Of a stretch of DNA of 45,698 nucleotides, positions 40,560 through 45,698 are shown in pieces. Both the position numbers and the translations under genes were made by a program. This DNA is from an uncultured Mobiluncus sp. (GTDB lineage: Bacteria > Actinomycetota > Actinomycetes > Actinomycetales > Actinomycetaceae): contig NZ_CAMYBV010000016.1 in assembly GCF_947254095.1 (NCBI RefSeq), positions 1 through 45,698 of the forward strand, in the 5' to 3' direction. Each line of letters begins with the position of its first letter. Position 1 is the stretch's first letter. The notes below the pieces were generated by a model. It had not been told where the DNA came from. It saw only the letters and a program-made list of their open reading frames with translations, and ran no database searches.

Positions 40560-41519
40560 GTGATTGTTGCGATTGTGGGGCCGACCGCTACGGGAAAAAG
40601 CAACCTGGGGCTGGACTTCGCACAGCGAGTGTCCCGCGACCCGGAGCTAAAAGCTAGGTTTCCGAGCGGGGTAGAGATTATTAGCGCGGACGCTTTCCAA
40701 CTCTATCGGGGCATGGACGTGGGTACGGCGAAAACCCCGGAATCCCAACGCCACGGGATTCCGCACCATCAGATAGACGTGCTGTGGCCTGATGCAGAAG
40801 CCTCGGTGGCGGCATATCAGAAATATGCCCGCTTTGACGTGACGGCGATTGAAACACGTGGAGCTTTACCCCTGGTAGTGGGGGGTAGCGGGCTGTACGT
40901 GCGGGCGCTGTTGGATGTGTTGGAGTTTCCACCCACCGACCCCGCGGTTCGCGCCCGGTGGGAGGCGCAGGCAGAGCAACTCGGGGCGCCCCAACTGCAC
41001 GAAATCTTGCAGCGTAAAGACCCGAAAGCAGCCGAAACCATCGAGCCGCTCAATGCGCGTCGCCTGGTCAGAGCCTTGGAAGTGATGGAAATTACCGGGC
41101 GCCCATTCTCCGCGACTTTGCCGCGCGGGGAATACTGGCAGCCCGACACCCACGTCTTTTACCTGACGCGAAACCTTGATGAGCTGGACGAACGCATCAA
41201 TGCGCGATCGCACGAAATGTTTAGCCAAGGACTGCTCGAGGAAACGGCACGACTTGCTGCAGACCGGGCTCACCCTCTGGGGATTACCGCGCAAAAGGCC
41301 ACCGGATACAGCCAAGCTTTGGCGGTGCTACGCGGTGAGATGACGGTGGAGGATGGTATCACGGCCACCGCTTTGGCGACCCGACAGCTGTCCCGGCGAC
41401 AAATCAAGTGGTTCCGCCGCGACAAACGGGCAACAGAAGTCGCCTGGAGTCACATGAGCTTAGAGGAACAGGGTCGGAGCTTTTTTGCGCAGGTTCGCAG
41501 CCAGATTCTGGGTCACTGA
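40560..41519 (+). CDS. miaA: tRNA dimethylallyltransferase
   Basis: MiaA transfers dimethylallyl from DMAPP to N6 of A37 in tRNAs reading UNN codons. The 319-residue enzyme begins with GTG and the P-loop GPTATGKS (7-14). It continues with SADAFQLYRGMDVGTAK (39-55), the HHQIDV segment, GGSGLYVRAL and the C-terminal ATRQLSRRQIKWFRRD motif. Its last 60 bases overlap the 3' end of the convergent YbjN-type gene. It is probably co-transcribed with miaB. Confidence 0.96.
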   Translation: MIVAIVGPTATGKSNLGLDFAQRVSRDPELKARFPSGVEIISADAFQLYRGMDVGTAKTPESQRHGIPHHQIDVLWPDAEASVAAYQKYARFDVTAIETRGALPLVVGGSGLYVRALLDVLEFPPTDPAVRARWEAQAEQLGAPQLHEILQRKDPKAAETIEPLNARRLVRALEVMEITGRPFSATLPRGEYWQPDTHVFYLTRNLDELDERINARSHEMFSQGLLEETARLAADRAHPLGITAQKATGYSQALAVLRGEMTVEDGITATALATRQLSRRQIKWFRRDKRATEVAWSHMSLEEQGRSFFAQVRSQILGH

Positions 41520-42389
41520 CATCCCCGTCACGATTTCCGTGTCTAGCTGGCGTTCACTCAGGCCTTCGCCCACGGAAACCAGGTAATCAAAACGCAGGTA
41601 GGGTTGGGTTCGCATCCCCAGAACAGAAGTCACGCCCAAGGCGTTGAACGTATTTAACTCATTGATGGCATCGAACAAGTTTTCGGCAGGGAACGGCTGT
41701 CCCAGCTCAACCAGCAGAGACGTGGACAGCCAGGTGTCTTCCCCGAATAGCCGCAAAACCATCAAGTCGTCCGAATCGCGCAGTCGCAGCACCGTCCCGT
41801 CACGGTATACTCGCAGGTCGAGGCGGTCTGTGGCCTGGGCAACCGACTCCATACTGACCGGCGCGGTGAGAGAATTATCCGAAAACCCCGGAACAATTTG
41901 GACGATGTTCTGTTTGGGCAGCAGGTCATGGTGGGAAAAGTCCGTTTCCGCATCCAGTTCGCAGGGGAAATCGGCTTCTACCCCGGAAAAGAAACGGTCA
42001 GCCATAATCAAAGCCAGCAGCAGATGGGCTTCCAGCTGCTGGTCACCCATACCGACAGTGACCTGGGCGTTCGTCTGGGTACAGAGATGATAGTGATTGT
42101 CGTGCAAATAAGTCACCACTCGTGGGCCGACAGCCTCGCGATTGTGGTGCAGGATGTAGGGCAGCAGCCGAGAGCGTTCATGGACGGAAACCGTGGCGCG
42201 CCAGACCGAGCGCATGCGCAAGACCCCCGTCACCAAGTCAATGTAACTGGTGGCGGTTGCGCCAGGCATCATCACCGTGCGCCTAGAGTCGTAAACGTCC
42301 ACCACATAGCTGCGAGAAGCGCCATCGAGGGCTTCGCAGATGCGTTCTAGTGTCACCACCCGCGGACGTTGAGCGGTCAATTGCGGCAT
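41460..42389 (-). CDS. YbjN domain-containing protein
   Basis: This 309-residue cytoplasmic protein appears to hold two YbjN-type (secretion-chaperone-like fold) modules. The first lies around residues 12-150 (ERICEALDGASRSYVVDVYD, HDNHYHLCTQTN). The second lies around 175-300 (ESVAQATDRLDLRVYRDGT, LFDAINELNTFNALGVTSV). The function of the family in Actinobacteria is unknown; YbjN in enterobacteria affects stress and motility. The stop lies inside the end of miaA, a 60-base convergent overlap. The ATG has no ribosome binding site, and TAACAT ends six bases before it. Confidence 0.8.
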   Translation of the reverse strand: MPQLTAQRPRVVTLERICEALDGASRSYVVDVYDSRRTVMMPGATATSYIDLVTGVLRMRSVWRATVSVHERSRLLPYILHHNREAVGPRVVTYLHDNHYHLCTQTNAQVTVGMGDQQLEAHLLLALIMADRFFSGVEADFPCELDAETDFSHHDLLPKQNIVQIVPGFSDNSLTAPVSMESVAQATDRLDLRVYRDGTVLRLRDSDDLMVLRLFGEDTWLSTSLLVELGQPFPAENLFDAINELNTFNALGVTSVLGMRTQPYLRFDYLVSVGEGLSERQLDTEIVTGMSVTQNLAANLRKKAPTLFL

Positions 42390-42395
42390 AATTTA

Positions 42396-42401
42396 ATGTT
42401 A
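42396..42401 (-). promoter_or_regulatory. Putative -10 element (TAACAT) of the YbjN gene
   Basis: On the minus strand TAACAT ends six bases before ATG 42389, again without a Shine-Dalgarno sequence or clear -35. Confidence 0.4.
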
Positions 42402-42559
42402 CGGGGCAGGCTCGTGCTTTGGGTGAAAACGGGGGTCCGAATAATTGAGCCACCTCTAACTCCGCAGTTCACAAGGGAATCGGTCGTTTTGTAGGTGACG
42501 CTCGGGGGAGGCTGTAAGCCCGCGGCGCGGGTTCCTTTGCCGGAGACTTTCGGGGTGCC

Positions 42560-43204
42560 TCAGGCGGCGCTCCGTCGCAGCTGCAGCACCCGAAATCCTT
42601 TCGAGGAGGCGATTTTTTCCCCGGTCCAGCCGTGTTCGTTTAGATATGCCAGGAATGGATCAGATCCGAGGTTGCGTCCCATCACCAGGTAGGCGACCCC
42701 ATCTGGCTTTAAACGAGTTCGCCAGGCCTCCCACATTGCGTGCAGGGCTGTTTTGCCCACGCGCACCGGCGGGTTGGACCAGATAACATCCACAGAGTTG
42801 GGACCCAGGGTAGCAAAAGCGTCAGCTTCGCTCAGGGCTTGGATGTTGTGCAATCCATTAGCGGCTGCGTTTGTCCTGGTCAGCTCGATAGCGCGAATGT
42901 TTACATCCACGGCGTAAACCTGGGCGGAGGGCTGCTCGGCGGCTAAAGTCAGCGCCAGCGGTCCCCATCCGCAGCCCACATCGACGAAAACTCCTGACCC
43001 CCCCAGCTCTGACACGGAAGGCAGAGGGGGAACCTTACGCAACAACACCTCAGTGCCCTTGTCCAAACCATGACCAGAAAAAACCCCGTGAGCAGTCATG
43101 ACACGAAAATCACGACCGGCTAGAGACACGGTTAGCTCCCGAGTGGAACCCTCGGAATGGGGAGTGGCTGCGAAATAGTGCTCGCCGGCAGGCTGCGAAC
43201 TCAA
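42560..43204 (-). CDS. RsmC-like class I SAM-dependent methyltransferase
   Basis: This 214-residue protein matches the MTS (methyltransferase small) domain of RsmC/RlmG-type guanine-N2 rRNA methyltransferases. The substrate-side strand FRVMTAHGVFSGHGLDKGTEVLL (quoted in part: GVFSGHGLDKGTEVLL) is at about 40-55. SAM motif I is VDVGCGWGPLAL, and the catalytic motif SNPPVRVGK is typical. The protein is a single domain, half the length of E. coli RsmC, as in Gram-positive homologues. The rRNA target is unknown. The start is a TTG at 43204 with AGGAG seven bases upstream. Confidence 0.85.
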   Translation of the reverse strand: MSSQPAGEHYFAATPHSEGSTRELTVSLAGRDFRVMTAHGVFSGHGLDKGTEVLLRKVPPLPSVSELGGSGVFVDVGCGWGPLALTLAAEQPSAQVYAVDVNIRAIELTRTNAAANGLHNIQALSEADAFATLGPNSVDVIWSNPPVRVGKTALHAMWEAWRTRLKPDGVAYLVMGRNLGSDPFLAYLNEHGWTGEKIASSKGFRVLQLRRSAA

Positions 43205-43222
43205 CTGGTCTCCTAACTTGTC

Positions 43223-44206
43223 TCAAAAAAGTTTAGCGACCACGTGGCTGATTAAGGAAGTGAGCACGCTGACAATCAACCCCAGCAGGAACGCTCCCAA
43301 AACGCTGTGTGTAAAGAAAAATAGGCAAACGCCCGCGCCCAGGGCGGAAAGTACGAACTCAACCATCCACTCCAGCAACTGCGGAATATGCAGGCGCAAC
43401 GCCACGGCTTGTGCCGCCTCGTCCAAAATGACTAAAACGACCGTAACCAGCAATGACAGACTGAGGTAGGGCCAAAAATCTTCAAAGATAATCGCAATCT
43501 CTTGAGGACCCCAGCCGGAGAGCAGCAGCACACACAGGGTGGGAATCATCAGTACCAGCAGATTTCCCAGCAGCCGTGCCGCGATGTTGGCGATTTCCAC
43601 AGGGGAGCGCGGGCCGGTAGTCTTCGCGGGACGGTTCGCGGCAGCGCGGGGTTCCGAGGGCTGCGAAATCCGTTGTGTGTGGCCTGGAGCGATGGGGTTT
43701 TGCGCCGTTTCTGAGGGATGGTCCGCAGAAGCGGTGCCGGGCGGGTTCGCGTTTTTTTCCTGTTTCGTCTCTGGGGACGATGCCGGGGCGCTAAAGGTCG
43801 GAGCGCCGGGATGGGGATAGACTGTTTCGTCCCCGGTCGTCTCCGTGGTTGCTGGCGATGCGGTGATTTCAGCAGCGGAATCTGTCGGAGCTTCTATCTC
43901 AGCAGGCTGCGAGGGGTTCGCGGCGGTTAGAGCGGGACCGGAATCAATGGTCTTTGGCTTGGTTCGACGCAGTCGTTCGGGAACCATGATGGTGGAATCG
44001 AGTTCGGCCGCTTCGAGGATGATTTCTTCCTCGGAACGCCAGTCAGGCACATTGAACAGAGCCTTGTGGCGTTTCTTAAGGCGTTCATCGGCAGGATTAG
44101 GGACGGGAGCCGTGCGGGGGAGCGACTGGCCGAACGGGGACGCACGCCGAGCAGACGGAGCGTCAAAATTTTCGTCTCCAGGGTCCGTTGTATCCTTTAA
44201 AACCAA
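43223..44206 (-). CDS. Disordered-N-terminus integral membrane protein, function unknown
   Basis: This 327-residue protein has about 200 residues of low-complexity, Pro/Ala/Thr/Glu-rich sequence (for example PATTETTGDETVYPHPGAP), presumably cytoplasmic and disordered. A C-terminal part with about four membrane helices follows (LLGNLLVLMIPTLCVLLLSG, PYLSLSLLVTVVLVILDEAA, MVEFVLSALGAGVCLFFF, LGAFLLGLIVSVLTSLI). I do not recognise a family. It starts with TTG at 44206, eight bases after AAAGG. It precedes the RsmC-like gene by 18 bases on the same strand and is divergent from hflX. Confidence 0.75.
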   Translation of the reverse strand: MVLKDTTDPGDENFDAPSARRASPFGQSLPRTAPVPNPADERLKKRHKALFNVPDWRSEEEIILEAAELDSTIMVPERLRRTKPKTIDSGPALTAANPSQPAEIEAPTDSAAEITASPATTETTGDETVYPHPGAPTFSAPASSPETKQEKNANPPGTASADHPSETAQNPIAPGHTQRISQPSEPRAAANRPAKTTGPRSPVEIANIAARLLGNLLVLMIPTLCVLLLSGWGPQEIAIIFEDFWPYLSLSLLVTVVLVILDEAAQAVALRLHIPQLLEWMVEFVLSALGAGVCLFFFTHSVLGAFLLGLIVSVLTSLISHVVAKLF

Positions 44207-44269
44207 AGCTCAAACCTTTACTTGCATGGGCCGGGGGATACCCTAAATTCTAGGCGGAAGGACTATAAC

Positions 44270-45698
44270 TTGCAGGAAAACACGGAGGATTACCCAAACT
44301 TGGGTTTCCTTTCGGGTGCGCCGCAGGCGGGAGGCCAGACCGCGTCGAACAATCCGACCCGGTCCCAGCCCGACGCTGCCGAGCAAGCCCAGTGGTGGGC
44401 CGATCGCTATGCCTTGGGGCGGGTGGAATCCATCGGTTCTGAGCTACAGGACATCAGCGAGGTTGAATACCGTGAAGTTCGCCTGGAAAAAGTCATTTTG
44501 GTGGGGATTTTCGCCGCCGACCGGGATGAGGCCGAACTGTCGCTGCAAGAGCTTGCCGCCCTGGCGAAAACGGCGGGAGCTGTCGTGCTGGCCGGGCTGC
44601 TGCAACGGCGCGAGAAACCTGACGTGGCGACTTTCCTGGGACGAGGCAAAGCCCACGAACTGCAAGCTCAGGTGGCGGCTCTCGGCGCGGATACCGTCAT
44701 CGTCGATGATGAGTTAGCCCCCAGTCAACGCCGGGCCCTGGAGGACGTGGTAAAGGTCAAGGTCATCGACCGCACTGCCCTCATTTTGGATATTTTTGCC
44801 CAGCACGCCACCTCACGGGAAGGCAAAGCCCAGGTGGAACTGGCTCAGCTGGAATACCTGCTGCCGAGGTTGCGCGGCTGGGGCGAATCGATGAGCCGGC
44901 AGGCTGGCGGACGTGCCGCCGCGGGTGAAGGTATCGGCGCGCGCGGACCCGGTGAAACCAAGATTGAACTCGATCGGCGCCGAATTCGGTCCCGGATGGC
45001 TCGGCTGCGGAGCACCATAAAATCTTTGGCTCCGACACGTGAAGCGAAACGAGCCAGTCGTAAGGCTGGGGGAGTACCCGCGGTGGCGATTGTGGGCTAC
45101 ACCAACGCGGGCAAGTCCTCGCTGCTGAATCGGCTGGCGGGGGCCAATCTGTTGGTGCATGATGCCCTGTTTGCCACTCTTGATCCCAGCGTGCGCCGGA
45201 CCCATACTCCGCAAGGGCGGGAATACACTCTGACGGATACGGTTGGGTTCGTGCGGCGCCTGCCTACCGAACTGGTGGAGGCTTTTCGTTCGACTTTGGA
45301 AGAGACCGCTATGGCCGATTTGATTTTGCACGTCGTGGACGGTTCCAACCCCGACCCGTTGGCGCAAGTCGCCGCGGTTGACGCCACTCTGGAGGCTGTG
45401 GAGGGCATCGAGGACGTCCCGGTCATGATGGTGGTAAACAAAATCGATCAGGCTTCGGCTCCCGCCCTCGCGCTGCTGCGTCATTCCTTACCGGAGGCGT
45501 ACTACGTTTCCGCACGGACCGGAGAAGGTATCGAGGCGCTGCAGGAAGCCATCGCCGAGCGACTGCCCTGGCCGGGGCAGCGGGTTAGGGTGGTGGTGAA
45601 GTGGGAAAACACAGGTCTGCTGGAACGGATTTATCGTGACGGAAAACTCTTGACCCGCCAGAATCGTGAGGACGGCACCTTTGTAGATGCCTGGGTAC
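44270..45698 (+). CDS. hflX: GTPase HflX (3' end beyond window)
   Basis: HflX is a ribosome-associated GTPase that rescues stalled or heat-damaged ribosomes by splitting them. The visible 476 residues include the HflX N-terminal domain (VESIGSELQDISEVEYREVRLEKVILVG, quoted in part: DISEVEYREVRLEKVILVG). The conserved FLGRGKAHEL and DRTALILDIFAQHA segments follow, then the Gly/Arg-rich linker GRAAAGEGIGARGPGETK. The G domain has P-loop GYTNAGKSS, DTVGF and NKID. The start is the TTG at 44270, eight bases after GGAAGGA; no better ATG exists upstream of the conserved region. The frame stays open to the last base. Its place after miaB-miaA is standard for Actinobacteria. Confidence 0.94.
   Translation, partial: MQENTEDYPNLGFLSGAPQAGGQTASNNPTRSQPDAAEQAQWWADRYALGRVESIGSELQDISEVEYREVRLEKVILVGIFAADRDEAELSLQELAALAKTAGAVVLAGLLQRREKPDVATFLGRGKAHELQAQVAALGADTVIVDDELAPSQRRALEDVVKVKVIDRTALILDIFAQHATSREGKAQVELAQLEYLLPRLRGWGESMSRQAGGRAAAGEGIGARGPGETKIELDRRRIRSRMARLRSTIKSLAPTREAKRASRKAGGVPAVAIVGYTNAGKSSLLNRLAGANLLVHDALFATLDPSVRRTHTPQGREYTLTDTVGFVRRLPTELVEAFRSTLEETAMADLILHVVDGSNPDPLAQVAAVDATLEAVEGIEDVPVMMVVNKIDQASAPALALLRHSLPEAYYVSARTGEGIEALQEAIAERLPWPGQRVRVVVKWENTGLLERIYRDGKLLTRQNREDGTFVDAWV

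Overview
The window looks like an ordinary chromosomal stretch of a mid-GC actinobacterium (I judge it by eye to be in the mid-50s % G+C). A WhiB regulator, GuaB3, a perfect actinobacterial SOS box ahead of recA, and an ileS T-box with a very short Stem I support this. So do the gene orders tsaD-groES-whiB-guaB-guaB3 and recA-recX-miaB-miaA-hflX, both familiar in Actinobacteria. The moderate GC, the small YhhQ/Tgt salvage module and the gene content suggest Actinomycetaceae, possibly a Mobiluncus relative; that is inference.

Layout. 1-570: the left part of an IS3-family element with a likely -1 frameshift site. 607-1989: an odd, G/T-rich gene for a membrane-anchored protein. 2047-6401: tsaD, a THUMP-like methyltransferase gene, CIRCE-controlled groES, a DDAH-type amidinohydrolase gene and whiB. 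6663-15918: guaB, a DnaQ-like exonuclease, yhhQ, tgt, guaB3 and a two-gene ABC exporter. 16187-18292: a secreted neutral ceramidase. 18477-19787: an MmcQ/YjbR protein and a DUF2975/HTH pair behind a palindromic operator. 19828-23425: T-box leader and ileS. 23796-31994: a kinase-phosphatase, an aldo/keto reductase, two MFS transporters, a four-helix membrane protein, an RlmC-like rRNA methyltransferase and an S33 peptidase. 32016-35443: zur divergent from znuA-znuC-znuB. 35529-45698: a charged helical protein, then recA, recX, cinA, miaB, miaA, a YbjN protein, an RsmC-like methyltransferase, a disordered membrane protein and the start of hflX.

How genes work together. YhhQ with Tgt makes a queuosine-precursor salvage pair. 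guaB and guaB3 flank it with purine metabolism. Zur and ZnuABC form a zinc uptake unit with overlapping divergent promoters. recA-recX is translationally coupled under LexA control. TsaD, MiaA, MiaB and Tgt all modify tRNA anticodon loops (positions 37 and 34), and IleS is controlled by uncharged tRNA-Ile.

The most striking window-wide pattern is regulatory. At least ten genes without a clear ribosome binding site have a TANNNT -10 element exactly six or seven bases before the start codon, implying leaderless mRNAs. The individual proteins that most deserve a second look are: the kinase-phosphatase that lacks a ligase module and carries Gln at a key phosphatase His position; the ceramidase that lacks the family serine; and Tgt with an insertion of about 55 residues and a divergent substrate loop. 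I see no CRISPR array, tRNA, rRNA or obvious defence system.
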